DNA of 64,000 nucleotides from Plantactinospora mayteni (GTDB lineage: Bacteria > Actinomycetota > Actinomycetes > Mycobacteriales > Micromonosporaceae). The DNA lies in the NCBI RefSeq assembly GCF_016862935.1, contig NZ_BONX01000056.1, positions 1 to 64,000 of the forward strand, in the 5' to 3' direction. Position numbers and translations under genes: made by a program. The notes beneath the pieces were generated by a model that was not told the DNA's origin, did not search any database, and saw only the letters and a program-made list of their open reading frames with translations. Below, in pieces: positions 24,188 to 33,266 of this stretch (positions are counted from its first letter, which is position 1; the number at the start of each line of letters is the position of its first letter).

Positions 24188-27100
24188 CCACCCGGGGCCG
24201 GAGCCGGAGGGTGACGACCTGGAACGGTGCCAGCGCGAGGTCGACCACGTTGCCCTCGACCGAGACCGGAGCCAGCGCGCTGACCTCGGCGTCCTCCCGT
24301 TCGAGCAGGTCGCGGACGCTGACGTCGGCCAGCTCGAAAGAGGCGCTGAGCCGGGTACGGGTCCGGCCGCCGAGCGCCTCGTAGAGCCGGACCACCAGGT
24401 CGCCTGACCGGTCGTCGGCCAGCTTCACCGCCTCGACCACGACGTTCGGGTTGGTCACCTCGACCAGCGGTGCCACCGGAGCCGCGCCCAGGCGCCGACG
24501 GGCCGGCAGGTTGCTCCGGTAGCCCTCGCGTACCGCGTCGGCGATCTCGGCACCGCAGACCAGCGCGTACCCGAAACGGTGCCGGCCCTGGTCGGTGTCC
24601 GGGTCGGGATAGCGGGGCCCGCGCAGCAGGGAGAGCCGTACGGTGGTCGGCCGCGCCCCGCGCGCGTCACCGGGCGGTTGTCGGGTCACGTCATGGCCGT
24701 ACGTGCCGTCGTTGACCAGCGCCACGCCGTACCCGGGCTCGCCGACGTGCAGCCAGCGGTGGGCGCAGATCTCGAACCGCGCCGCGTCCCACGAGGTGTT
24801 CGTGTGGGTCGGCCGCCGCACGTGCCCGAACTGGATCTCCGAGCTGGAGTGGGCGGCCTGCACGTCGACCGGGAAGGCGACCTTGAGCAGGGTCTCCCGC
24901 TCGTGCCAGTCCACCTCGGTCTCGAAGCGCAGCACCCGCTCGCCGGCCGCCAGGGACACCGTCTGGACGTACGCCGAGTTCCGGTCGTCGCGGGTGACCT
25001 GGATCCGGGCCTGGCGGGGGTCGTCGGCCTCCACCGTGATCTTGGTGACCTCGGTCAGGTCGCGGCGCCGGTTGCGGTAGAACTCGTCGATGTCCCACGC
25101 GTCGAAGGCGTTCGGCGTGTCCGCGTGCAGTTGCAGGACGTTCGCGGCGGTGCCGGGCCGGAGCACGTCCCGGTCGGCGACCAGGTCCCGGATCGCGGCC
25201 ACCGTGCCGTCGGGCGCGACGCGCACCCGGAGCAGGCCGTTGTCCAGGACCGTGCCGTCCGGTCCGGTCGACACCGAGACGTCCGGGGCGTCGCCGGAGG
25301 CGACCGTGGCCGGCGCTCCGGCGGTGGCGGCGGACCCGGTGGCGGACCCGGTGGCGGCGGCCACCCCGAGTGCCGGGACGCCGGCCCGCGCGTGCGGCGC
25401 GGCGTTGGCGACGAGCGGCACCGGCCCCGAGCCGGTCAGGGCGGTCAGCGCCGAGTCGATCACCGCCTCCAGCCGGTCCGCCAGCTTCGCGTACGTCTGC
25501 CGCGCCTCGCGGTGCACCCAGGCGATCGAGCTGCCCGGCAGGATGTCGTGGAATTGCAGCAGCAGTGTCTCCTGCCAGACGCTGTCGAGCTCCTCGTACG
25601 GGTACGGGTGCCCGCCGCGCAGCGCCGCCGCCGCGCACCACAGCTCGGCCTCCCGCAGCAGGTGCTCGGTACGCCGGTTGCCGCGTTTCATCGCCGACTG
25701 GCTGGTGTACGTGCCCCGGTGGTGTTCGAGGTACATCTCGCCGCTCCACACCGGAGCGTCCGGGTACTCCCGCTCCGCCTCGGCGAAGAACTCGGCGGGA
25801 GTGCGGATCTCGACCTTCGGCGATCCTTCCAGGTCGGCGACCCGCCGGGCCGTCTCGAGCATCTCCCGGGTCGGGCCGCCACCGCCGTCGCCGTACCCGA
25901 ACGGGAGCAGCGACACCGTCGACCGGCCGTGCTCGGTGAAGTTGTCCACCGCGTACGCCAACTCCTTGCCGGTCAGCTCCGAGCTGTACGTGTCGGCCGG
26001 CGGGAAGTGGGTGAAGATCCGGCTTCCGTCGACGCCCTCCCACCAGAAGGTGTGGTGCGGGAAGCGGTTGGTCTGGTTCCACCACATCTTCTGGGTGAAG
26101 AACCAGCGGAACCCGGCCAGCCGGGCGAGCTGCGGCAGGGCCGCCGAGTAGCCGAACGAGTCGGGTAGCCAGACCTCCCGGGGTTCGACGCCGAACTCGC
26201 TGGCGAAGAAGCGTTTGCCCTGGGTGAACTGGCGCACCATGGCCTCGCCGCCCGGCATGTTGGTGTCCGACTCCACCCACATGCCGCCGACCGGCAGGAA
26301 CTGCCCGGTGGCCACCTTCTCGGCGACCCGGCGGTAGATCCTGGGGTGGTGCCGGCGCAGCCACGCGTACTGCTGGGCGGAGGAGCAGGCGAAGACCAGC
26401 TCGGGGTACTCGTCGGCCAGGGCCACCACGTTGGAGAAGGTCCGCGAGCACTTGCGGATCGTCTCGCGTACCGGCCACAGCCAGGCCGAGTCGATGTGGG
26501 CGTGTCCGACGGCGGTGATCCGGTGGGCGCTCGGCACCGCTGGGGAGGCGAGTGCGTCGGCCAACCGGGCGCGGGCGGCGGCTGCCCCGCCGGAGATGTC
26601 GGCGACGTCGAGTGCGTCGAGCATCAGTTCGAGGGCACGACGGATCTCGTGGTGCCGGGGGTCCGTCTCGGCCAGCGTCAGCGCCAGGCCGTGCAGTACC
26701 TGCACGTCCAGGACGAGGGCGTGCACCTCCTCGTCGAGCACGGCGAGTTCGGCCCGGTCGAGTCGGTACAGCGGGCGGTCCGGGACCGTACCGGGGTCGC
26801 CGAGCGGGGAGACGGTGCCGTCGAAACGGGGGTTGGCGGCTGCCTCGACGTACACCTCGACCCGCTCACCGCCGGTCGCGGACCGGGTGATCGGTACGTA
26901 GCCGGTCCGTGGCTCGATGCCCTTGATCGGCGTCCCGTCGGCCGTGTACGCGAGTCCTTCGGACCGGAAGCCCGGCCCGGCCCCCTCGAAGCCGAGGTCG
27001 ACGATCAGCTCGACCCGGCCGCCCCGCATCCGCTCCGGCACCTCACCGGTGAACCGGAACCAGGTGGTACTCCAGGCCCGCCCCCACGGCTGGCCCACCT

Positions 27101-27269
27101 GGAAGGGCGAGTACGCCAGAGCCAGCCCTTCGCCCGCCGCGACCGGCTCGCCGGGCAGGTGCGCCGCCTCGACGCGGACGGGTTCGACGTCCCGGTAGAT
27201 CGCCGGGATGAGCCGTTGGTTGAGGGCGCGTTCGATTCGCAGGGTCAGGTTGGACAGCGACCGGTGCAT
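24183..27269 (-). CDS. Alpha-mannosidase, GH38
   Basis: 1028 residues from ATG MHRSLSNLTLRIERALNQRL, which matches where long GH38 alpha-mannosidases begin and has CCGGAG six bases upstream; a longer frame to 27518 is not favoured. Order: N-terminal beta domain, catalytic domain starting VGHAHIDSAWLWP, nucleophile region LPDSFGYSAALPQLA, mid helical domain, then C-terminal GH38 beta domains. It removes alpha-mannosyl residues with retention, using zinc. A Thr/Gly/Ala-rich repeat linker (about residues 635-650) is unusual. It has its own promoter with a locus-type operator. Confidence 0.88.
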   Translation of the reverse strand: MHRSLSNLTLRIERALNQRLIPAIYRDVEPVRVEAAHLPGEPVAAGEGLALAYSPFQVGQPWGRAWSTTWFRFTGEVPERMRGGRVELIVDLGFEGAGPGFRSEGLAYTADGTPIKGIEPRTGYVPITRSATGGERVEVYVEAAANPRFDGTVSPLGDPGTVPDRPLYRLDRAELAVLDEEVHALVLDVQVLHGLALTLAETDPRHHEIRRALELMLDALDVADISGGAAAARARLADALASPAVPSAHRITAVGHAHIDSAWLWPVRETIRKCSRTFSNVVALADEYPELVFACSSAQQYAWLRRHHPRIYRRVAEKVATGQFLPVGGMWVESDTNMPGGEAMVRQFTQGKRFFASEFGVEPREVWLPDSFGYSAALPQLARLAGFRWFFTQKMWWNQTNRFPHHTFWWEGVDGSRIFTHFPPADTYSSELTGKELAYAVDNFTEHGRSTVSLLPFGYGDGGGGPTREMLETARRVADLEGSPKVEIRTPAEFFAEAEREYPDAPVWSGEMYLEHHRGTYTSQSAMKRGNRRTEHLLREAELWCAAAALRGGHPYPYEELDSVWQETLLLQFHDILPGSSIAWVHREARQTYAKLADRLEAVIDSALTALTGSGPVPLVANAAPHARAGVPALGVAAATGSATGSAATAGAPATVASGDAPDVSVSTGPDGTVLDNGLLRVRVAPDGTVAAIRDLVADRDVLRPGTAANVLQLHADTPNAFDAWDIDEFYRNRRRDLTEVTKITVEADDPRQARIQVTRDDRNSAYVQTVSLAAGERVLRFETEVDWHERETLLKVAFPVDVQAAHSSSEIQFGHVRRPTHTNTSWDAARFEICAHRWLHVGEPGYGVALVNDGTYGHDVTRQPPGDARGARPTTVRLSLLRGPRYPDPDTDQGRHRFGYALVCGAEIADAVREGYRSNLPARRRLGAAPVAPLVEVTNPNVVVEAVKLADDRSGDLVVRLYEALGGRTRTRLSASFELADVSVRDLLEREDAEVSALAPVSVEGNVVDLALAPFQVVTLRLRPRVG
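25328..25357 (-). repeat. Short tandem repeat in GH38 linker
   Basis: A 12-bp unit (GGCGGACCCGGT) is repeated about two and a half times in frame, encoding the ATGSATGSAAT part of an inter-domain linker. Confidence 0.6.
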
Positions 27270-27555
27270 CCGGAACTCCGGGGTGGGGGATGGGATGGGG
27301 ACGGGCGTTGTGTGGAATCGTGGCCAGAAGCGCATCCGGTGCTTGCCAGCCATGTCAGTGCCGGCAATGGTAGCTCTGTGTCTCCTCAGGCCCAGGTGCT
27401 TCGGGTATGTTTTAGGCCCCGTATCTGGTATCGATCCCATCCACCAAGGGTGTGACTCGTACGGTGTCCAGTGCGCTACCGTCCCCGGTTTCCGTTCCCG
27501 ACGGCGACGAGTCCGCACCCGGCCCCGGCACGGTCGAGCTGATCTTCGCTCGCGG
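27270..27555. promoter_or_regulatory. Intergenic region with LacI-type operator upstream of GH38
   Basis: At 27426-27439 (plus strand) is TGGTATCGATCCCA, one symmetric mismatch from a perfect 14-bp palindrome. On the minus strand it falls between TTGGTG and GATACG (16-base gap), a possible weak promoter, so bound repressor would block it. The other bases hold no gene I can support. The leader before the chosen GH38 start would be about 140 nt. Confidence 0.6.
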
Positions 27556-30339
27556 TCAGTCTCCCTCGCGGCGGCGCTGGCTCGGTGCCATCCGTTCGGC
27601 CGGCATCGTCGCGTCGGACGAATCGTGGTCGGGTTCGGTGTGGCGCCGGCCCGTCGGGGCGGACGGCATCGGGGACTCCGACAGCGCCCCGGCCGGCCCG
27701 TCGGCCAGATCCCACTCGATCAGGTCGACCTCCCGGACGGCACCCCCGTCCGCCGGCAGCCGGAAGGTGCGGATCTGGCTCGGGCCGAAGTCGGCCTCGA
27801 CGACCCGACCCGGCATCGGCAGCTCGATCCGGCCCCGGCCGGGCCGACCGGTGCTCTCCACCGCCCGGACGACCAGGTCCGGGGTACCGTCGCCGTCCTC
27901 GCAGCCCTTGACCGCGGTCACCATGATCTGCCCGCCGCCGTCGGAGAGGAAGCTCTGTTGTGCGGGGAGCGAGCCGGGGTGGAAGCTCTCCAACATGGCG
28001 CGTACCGGCGCGCCCAACTCGGCGGCCCGCCGGGGCAGGTCCGCGGTCCGCCAGTCGCCCGAATGCGGTACGAGAAGGTAACGGAACGACTGGATGCCCT
28101 GGTCCTGGTAGGAGTAGAAGCCCTCCGGATCGAGCTGCCGGGGATCGTGCCAGGAGTAGACGGGGCTGCGCACCGCCGTGATCCCGATGCTCGGGGTGTC
28201 CCCGCCCGGTGAGCCCGGCGACACGTCGTAGCCGTGCTTGGCGTTGTTGACCACCGCGAGGCCGGCCGGTCGGCCGGTCACCGTCCCGCTGACGTCCACC
28301 CAGGACTGGCCGGCGTTCTCCCCGCCGTCGACCGGCCGCTCGATGGACCCGAACGGGATCTCGTAGCTGGACACCGGGCCGGCCACGGCCGTCGGGAAGC
28401 AGAGCTTGAGCAGGTGGGCCTGCTCGCGCCAGTCGATCGTCACCCGGACCTCGAGCTGGTCGTCGCGGTGCCCGAGGACGAACTCCTCGACCATCGTGGA
28501 GCGGTTCCACTCCCGTTCCACCCGGAGCCGGGCCCGCAGCGGCCCGGTCTCCCGCAGAGTCACCCGGGTCGTCCGCATCGCGGCGCCAGGCCAGCGGTAG
28601 GAGACGACGCGGTGGCCCCAGGTGTCGGTCGGGTCCTGGCAGATCTGGGTGTGCTCGCCCCGGGCGCCGGCGACGAGGTCCACGCCGGTGCGCTTGTCCA
28701 GCAGCGAGGTTAGCCACCCGGTCTCGGGGTCGATCTCGGCCCGGAGCAGCTCGTTCTCCAGCACCGTGTCGGTGGCGTGCAGGAGACCGGCCGGCCGCTC
28801 GCTGACCGTCGCGTCCAACGGTGGCGTACCGGACCGCAGTCGGTAGAGCCGGTAGCCGAGCGGCGGCACGACCGCCTCGAACACGGTCGCCCCGCGCCCC
28901 TTGTCGTCCGTCGTCGCCACGGACTGGGTCCGTTGGGACGTCGTCACCCTGCCGGCGGCGTCGACCACGTGTACGCCGGTGGGCTGGGCGCCGTACTGCA
29001 ACTCGACCTGCGCCGTCACCGGCCAGGGATGGGGGTTGAACACCAGCACCGGCTGGGTGCCCTGGTCAAGTGGAATGTGCACGTTGCGGGCGATCACGTT
29101 GTGGGTACGTGTGATGATCCGCTTCGCCACGGCCACCGCCTCGCCGAGCTGGTCGCGGGCGTCGTCGTACGCGCTCTCGATCGCGGACCCGGGCAGGACG
29201 TCGTGGAACTGGTTGAACAGGATCTGCTTCCAGGCGCGCCCGAGGTCCTCTCTCGGGTAGTCCAGCCCGAACAGCGTCGAGCCCACCACGCCCCACCGTT
29301 CGGCGGCGAGGATCGCGGCCTGCGCCCGGCGCTGCCAGAGCTTGATCCCGGAGTGTGCCGAGTAGCAGCCCGGGGCGTGCATCTGGAGGTCGTCGCGCCA
29401 CACCGGGAGCCGGGCCAGTCCGTCGTCGCCCTGGTTCTTGGCGAACTCGTCGAAGTACCGGCCCGGCGAGGAGATGACCATCCGGCCGAAGGAACCCATC
29501 CGCTCGTACCGGTGGATGGACTCGATGTTGGCCCGGGTCGGCCCGCCGCCGTGGTTTCCGACGCCGAAGAAGATCATCATGTCGCCCAGCCCGTGGTCCA
29601 GCACGCCGAGCGACTTGTCGGTCTGGCCGGCCACGTCACCGGGGGGACTGCAATACTCGAACGGGATCCGGTACGCGAGCACCCGCGACCCGTCCGGCGC
29701 CTCCCACCAGAACGCGGTGCCGGTGAGACTGGATTCGTGCGGACCCGGCCGGAGGAAGCAGTACGCGTGCATGCCCTGGCCGCGCAGGATCTGCGGCAGC
29801 ATGCCGTTGTGCCCGAACGGGTCGACGTTCATCCCGACCGTGGCGGTGACCCCGAACTTCTCCCTGAGATAGCGCTGGCCGTACAGGCCCTGCCGGACGA
29901 ACGACTCGCCGGACGGCAGGTTGCAGTCCGGTTCGACCCACCAGCCGCCGACCAGTTGCCAGCGGCCGTCCGCGACCCGCTCGCGGATCCGGGCGAACAG
30001 CTCCGGGTCGGACTCCTCGACCCAGGACAGCAGGACCACCTGGTTGCAGGTGAAGACGAAGTCGGGATATTCCTCCATCCGGTGGATCGCCGACCAGAAG
30101 GTGGCCCGTGCCTCCTGGTAACCCTCCTGCCACGGCCACAACCACACCGGATCGAGATGGGCGTTCCCGATCATGTGCAGGGTGCGGTCGGGGGTGGCGG
30201 CGGGACGGTCCGCGGGGTGCGGGTCGGCCGGCTGGTCCCCGGACGGGGCGTTCGACACCGGTGCCACCGGGCGTTCCGGGCGCGGGTGGTCGGTGGGGGT
30301 GACGTCCGTCGGGCCTCCGACGCCTTCGATCGTGGTCAC
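27556..30339 (-). CDS. Alpha-mannosidase-like protein, GH38
   Basis: 927 residues from GTG that overlaps the stop of the SIS gene (GTGA). A Pro/Ala-rich lead of about 50 residues precedes the catalytic domain IGNAHLDPVWLWPWQEG, with nucleophile region NVDPFGHNGMLPQI and FNQFHDVLPGSAIESAY, both classic GH38. C-terminal beta domains end in a charged, probably disordered tail. It is third in the ROK-SIS-GH38 operon, so it is expressed with the sugar kinase and isomerase. No signal peptide, so it likely works on imported oligosaccharide. Confidence 0.88.
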   Translation of the reverse strand: MTTIEGVGGPTDVTPTDHPRPERPVAPVSNAPSGDQPADPHPADRPAATPDRTLHMIGNAHLDPVWLWPWQEGYQEARATFWSAIHRMEEYPDFVFTCNQVVLLSWVEESDPELFARIRERVADGRWQLVGGWWVEPDCNLPSGESFVRQGLYGQRYLREKFGVTATVGMNVDPFGHNGMLPQILRGQGMHAYCFLRPGPHESSLTGTAFWWEAPDGSRVLAYRIPFEYCSPPGDVAGQTDKSLGVLDHGLGDMMIFFGVGNHGGGPTRANIESIHRYERMGSFGRMVISSPGRYFDEFAKNQGDDGLARLPVWRDDLQMHAPGCYSAHSGIKLWQRRAQAAILAAERWGVVGSTLFGLDYPREDLGRAWKQILFNQFHDVLPGSAIESAYDDARDQLGEAVAVAKRIITRTHNVIARNVHIPLDQGTQPVLVFNPHPWPVTAQVELQYGAQPTGVHVVDAAGRVTTSQRTQSVATTDDKGRGATVFEAVVPPLGYRLYRLRSGTPPLDATVSERPAGLLHATDTVLENELLRAEIDPETGWLTSLLDKRTGVDLVAGARGEHTQICQDPTDTWGHRVVSYRWPGAAMRTTRVTLRETGPLRARLRVEREWNRSTMVEEFVLGHRDDQLEVRVTIDWREQAHLLKLCFPTAVAGPVSSYEIPFGSIERPVDGGENAGQSWVDVSGTVTGRPAGLAVVNNAKHGYDVSPGSPGGDTPSIGITAVRSPVYSWHDPRQLDPEGFYSYQDQGIQSFRYLLVPHSGDWRTADLPRRAAELGAPVRAMLESFHPGSLPAQQSFLSDGGGQIMVTAVKGCEDGDGTPDLVVRAVESTGRPGRGRIELPMPGRVVEADFGPSQIRTFRLPADGGAVREVDLIEWDLADGPAGALSESPMPSAPTGRRHTEPDHDSSDATMPAERMAPSQRRREGD

Positions 30340-30917
30340 GCCGCCGGCTCCTCTCCGGCGGCCCACGCGTCGACCATCTCGCTGATCACGTGCAGCATCA
30401 GGGTGTGCATCTCCTGGATCCGCTGGGTGCTCTTGGACGGGACGAGCAGCGTACGGTCGGCGTGGTTCGCGGCCGGACCACCGTCCCCGCCGCTGAACAG
30501 CAGCGTGGTGGCCCCCCGCGCCTGCGCGGCGGCGAGCGCCGCCACCACGTTGGGTGAGCGCCCCGACGTCGTGAAGGCGACGACGACGTCGCCGGGCCGC
30601 GCGAGCGCCTCCACCTGCCGGCGGAAGACGTCCTGGTACGAGTAGTCGTTGGCGATGCAGGTCATCGCGCTGGCGTCGGTGCTCAGGGTCACCGCCGGCA
30701 GCGGACGGCGGTCGCGGTCGTAGTGGCCCACGAGTTCGCCGGTCAGGTGCTGGGCGTCGGCCGCGCTGCCGCCGTTGCCGAAGGTGTACACGGTGCCGCC
30801 GCCGGCGAGCCGCTCGCAGACGAGGGCGCCGGCCGCACGGATCTCTCCGGACAGCGTGGCCGTCGCCTCGGCGACGGCCACGTGCTCGCCCAGTTGCGTC
30901 TCGAGCCAGTCAGACAT
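30336..30917 (-). CDS. SIS-domain sugar phosphate isomerase (GmhA-like)
   Basis: 193 residues, the size of GmhA. The SIS phosphosugar motif FGNGGSAADAQHLTGELVG and FTTSGRSPNVVAAL are conserved as in sedoheptulose-7-phosphate isomerases. In this operon it may isomerise a phosphorylated sugar made by the ROK kinase instead of making heptose; that is inference. Start ATG overlaps the end of the ROK gene by eight bases, and its stop overlaps the GH38 start, so the three genes are tightly coupled. Confidence 0.85.
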   Translation of the reverse strand: MSDWLETQLGEHVAVAEATATLSGEIRAAGALVCERLAGGGTVYTFGNGGSAADAQHLTGELVGHYDRDRRPLPAVTLSTDASAMTCIANDYSYQDVFRRQVEALARPGDVVVAFTTSGRSPNVVAALAAAQARGATTLLFSGGDGGPAANHADRTLLVPSKSTQRIQEMHTLMLHVISEMVDAWAAGEEPAA

Positions 30918-31962
30918 GTGCCTTCTCCACCCGTTGGTTCCGCTCCAGCTTCCGCTTCCGTCCTGCTTCTCCGGTGGGACCATCGCCGGTGAGCAGGTCA
31001 TGCCCGATGGCCCCGGCGCCCACCACGCAGACCAGGTCGCCGAGTTCGGCCCGGACGACCCGGGCGGCCCGGCCGGCCGGCGCCATGGCCTCCCGCGCGA
31101 CCAGTTCCCGGATGGGGTCGATCAGCATGGCGCCCGCGCGGGTGACCCCGCCCCCGAGCACGACCAGGTCGGGTTCGAAGACGTTCACCAGATCGGTGAC
31201 CGCCGTGCCGAGCAGGTCCACGGTCTCGGCCCAGACCTCGGCGGCGAGCGGGTCGCCGGCGGTGGCCGCCGCCGAGACGTCCGCGGCGGTCGGGGCCGGC
31301 AGCGCGGCCAGTGACGACGGGACACCGTCCGCCAGCGCCTCGCGGACCCGCTCGGCGATGGACGTGCCCGAGGCGTACGCCTCCACACAGCCGCGCCGAC
31401 CGCAGCTACAGAGCCGGCCGCCGCGGTGGACGGTCAGGTGGCCGAACTCGCCACCGTTTCCGGCGGCGCCGTGGTGCAGCCCGCCGTCGATGATCGCGCC
31501 ACCGCCGACGCCCGTCGACACGGTCAGGTAGAGCATGGTGCCGGTGCCCCGGCCGGCACCGAACCGGTATTCGGCGATGGCGCCCACGGTGGCGTCGTTC
31601 TCCAGCGCGAACGGCACACCGAAGGAGTCCGCGGCCAGCGGCCCGATCGGCACGTCGATCCACCCGGGCAGGTGTGGTGGGCAGAGCAGCACCCCGGCGG
31701 GCGCGTCCAGGGGCCCGCCGCAGGCGATGCCGACGGCCCGGACCTGCCCGACCCCGGCCTGCTCGATCGCCCGGTGGCCCAGCTCGAAGAGCCGTCGGGT
31801 CACGACGGGCCAACCCTCCTCGCGCCGGGTCGGCTCCACCAGCACCCCCTGGGTGGAACCGTCCGCCGTCACGACGCCCACGGCCAGCTTCGTGCCGCCG
31901 ATGTCGAGGGCCAGGACCGGGTCGCCGGCGGGCGAGGGGGCGAACGGGTCAGGGTCGGTCAT
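30910..31962 (-). CDS. ROK family sugar kinase
   Basis: 350 residues. ATP-binding DIGGTKLAVGVV near residue 20, sugar-binding ENDATVGAIAE, and the ROK zinc motif CSCGRRGCVEAYASG are all present; there is no HTH domain, so this is a kinase and not a ROK repressor. Likely substrates are mannose, glucose or N-acetylmannosamine. First gene of the operon. A near-consensus promoter with an operator at the transcription start lies upstream. Confidence 0.9.
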   Translation of the reverse strand: MTDPDPFAPSPAGDPVLALDIGGTKLAVGVVTADGSTQGVLVEPTRREEGWPVVTRRLFELGHRAIEQAGVGQVRAVGIACGGPLDAPAGVLLCPPHLPGWIDVPIGPLAADSFGVPFALENDATVGAIAEYRFGAGRGTGTMLYLTVSTGVGGGAIIDGGLHHGAAGNGGEFGHLTVHRGGRLCSCGRRGCVEAYASGTSIAERVREALADGVPSSLAALPAPTAADVSAAATAGDPLAAEVWAETVDLLGTAVTDLVNVFEPDLVVLGGGVTRAGAMLIDPIRELVAREAMAPAGRAARVVRAELGDLVCVVGAGAIGHDLLTGDGPTGEAGRKRKLERNQRVEKAHV

Positions 31963-32048
31963 GCGAGTCCTCTCGTCGGCTCCACCGATCTGCGGGAGGT
32001 TTCGGCGGGTCGCCGGTTCGGCGGTCAGCAGAGGAGCGCCGCCTTGTG

Positions 32049-32096
32049 TGGGATCGATCCCAGACAGAGCCTAGGAGCCCCTCGGATCGTCGTCAA
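32049..32096 (-). promoter_or_regulatory. ROK operon promoter with perfect LacI-type operator
   Basis: On the minus strand TTGACG (32091-32096), a 17-base spacer and TAGGCT (32068-32073) form a good sigma-70 promoter. The expected start falls in a perfect 14-bp palindrome, TGGGATCGATCCCA (32049-32062). A repressor there would block initiation. The LacI gene lies immediately upstream. Confidence 0.8.
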
Positions 32097-32160
32097 GCGA
32101 GGTGGCGGGCACGTCGTCGTACCCGGTGTGGCCGCCGGGAACCGGGGGAGTCCGGGCGGC

Positions 32161-32203
32161 TAGGGGCTGTCTCGTGGATCTCGGTGGAGCGAGGCAGCCC
32201 CTA
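32161..32203 (-). terminator. Terminator of the MBL-LacI transcript
   Basis: 14-bp arms, TAGGGGCTGTCTCG (32161-32174) and CGAGGCAGCCCCTA (32190-32203), differ only by a G-U pair in RNA. The TAG stop of the LacI gene lies in the stem, and the ROK promoter begins just beyond. Confidence 0.75.
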
Positions 32204-33244
32204 GGCCGGCGGGGGAGCCGTCGATCCGCGCGCGGCCACGGTGGCCGAGAGCAGGACGGTACGCACCGGCGCGTGCGGGGACTGGATGCGTTCGAACAGT
32301 TGGGAGATGGCAGCCTCGCCGAGCGCGACCGGGTCCTGGGCGACGGCGGTGACCCCGGGGCGGACCAGGCTCATCCACGAGACGTCGTCGAACGACACCA
32401 GGCTGAGCCGCTCGGGGATCGGCATGTTCAGCTCCGCCGCGGCACGCCAGACAGCCTCGGCCAGGACGTTGTTGGCCGCGAAGATCGCCGTCGGTGGCTC
32501 CGCCCGGCTGAGCAGCTTGTGTGCCTCGATCCGCGCCGCATCGACGTCCCAACCGGCGGTCACCACCAGCGAATCGTCCAGCGGGACACCGGCGGCGGCG
32601 AAGGCGCCCCGGTAGCCGGCCAGCCGGTCCCGACCGGTGGTCCAGTGCATCTCGTCGATCACCAGCGCGATGCGCCGGTGGCCGAGGTCCAGCAGTTGAT
32701 GGATGACCCGGCGGGCCGCGTTCTCGTTGTCGACCACCACGGCGTCGCAGACGCCGACGGAGAACTGCCGGTCCACCTCCACCACCGGGATCTGTTGCCG
32801 GGCCAGATAGGTGCTGACCTCCGCCGACACGGGCGTCACGATGACACCGGCGACCCGAAGTGCGACGAACGCCTCGGCCGCCTCCACCTCCACCTCCGGC
32901 GAGCCGCCGTCGTCGGCCAGCATCATCGTGTACTGCCGCTTCCGCGCCTGCTGGCTGATGCCGGCGGCGAGCCCGGCGTAGAAGGGGTTGCTCAGGTCCG
33001 AGACCAGGACGCCGATCGACTGGCTGGCCTGCTGGCGTAGGTGGCGGGCGGTCGCGTCGGGCACGTAGCCGAGCCCGCGGGCGATCTCACGAACCCGGTC
33101 ACGCACCGGCGGGGCCACGTAGCCGCGGCCGGTAAGTGCCCGGGACGCGGTGGAGCGGGACACCCCGGCCGCGTCGGCGACCTCCCGGATGGTCGCTCGG
33201 CGCGCCGGTTGGATCCCGTCGGGTGCCGGCATCCCACTCTTCAT
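32201..33244 (-). CDS. LacI family transcriptional regulator of the GH38 locus
   Basis: 347 residues. HTH at about 18-37 (TIREVADAAGVSRSTASRAL), hinge helix following, then a periplasmic-binding-protein-like ligand domain (SIGVLVSDLSNPFYAGLAAG). It is 22 bases after the MBL-fold gene and probably on the same transcript, which itself has the palindrome at its start. So autoregulation is likely, and the same protein is the best candidate for all four palindromes. The inducer is probably a mannose-type sugar or oligosaccharide. Confidence 0.92.
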   Translation of the reverse strand: MKSGMPAPDGIQPARRATIREVADAAGVSRSTASRALTGRGYVAPPVRDRVREIARGLGYVPDATARHLRQQASQSIGVLVSDLSNPFYAGLAAGISQQARKRQYTMMLADDGGSPEVEVEAAEAFVALRVAGVIVTPVSAEVSTYLARQQIPVVEVDRQFSVGVCDAVVVDNENAARRVIHQLLDLGHRRIALVIDEMHWTTGRDRLAGYRGAFAAAGVPLDDSLVVTAGWDVDAARIEAHKLLSRAEPPTAIFAANNVLAEAVWRAAAELNMPIPERLSLVSFDDVSWMSLVRPGVTAVAQDPVALGEAAISQLFERIQSPHAPVRTVLLSATVAARGSTAPPPA

Positions 33245-33266
33245 TCCGCCACCTGTCCAAGCTCCG

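Noticed and set aside
24579-26168. 529-codon plus-strand open frame inside the GH38 gene
   Set aside because: Antisense shadow; composition dominated by Arg, Gly and Val with no motif, while the minus strand shows complete GH38 motifs.
28777-30645. 622-codon plus-strand frame across GH38 and SIS genes
   Set aside because: Antisense shadow of two strongly recognised genes.
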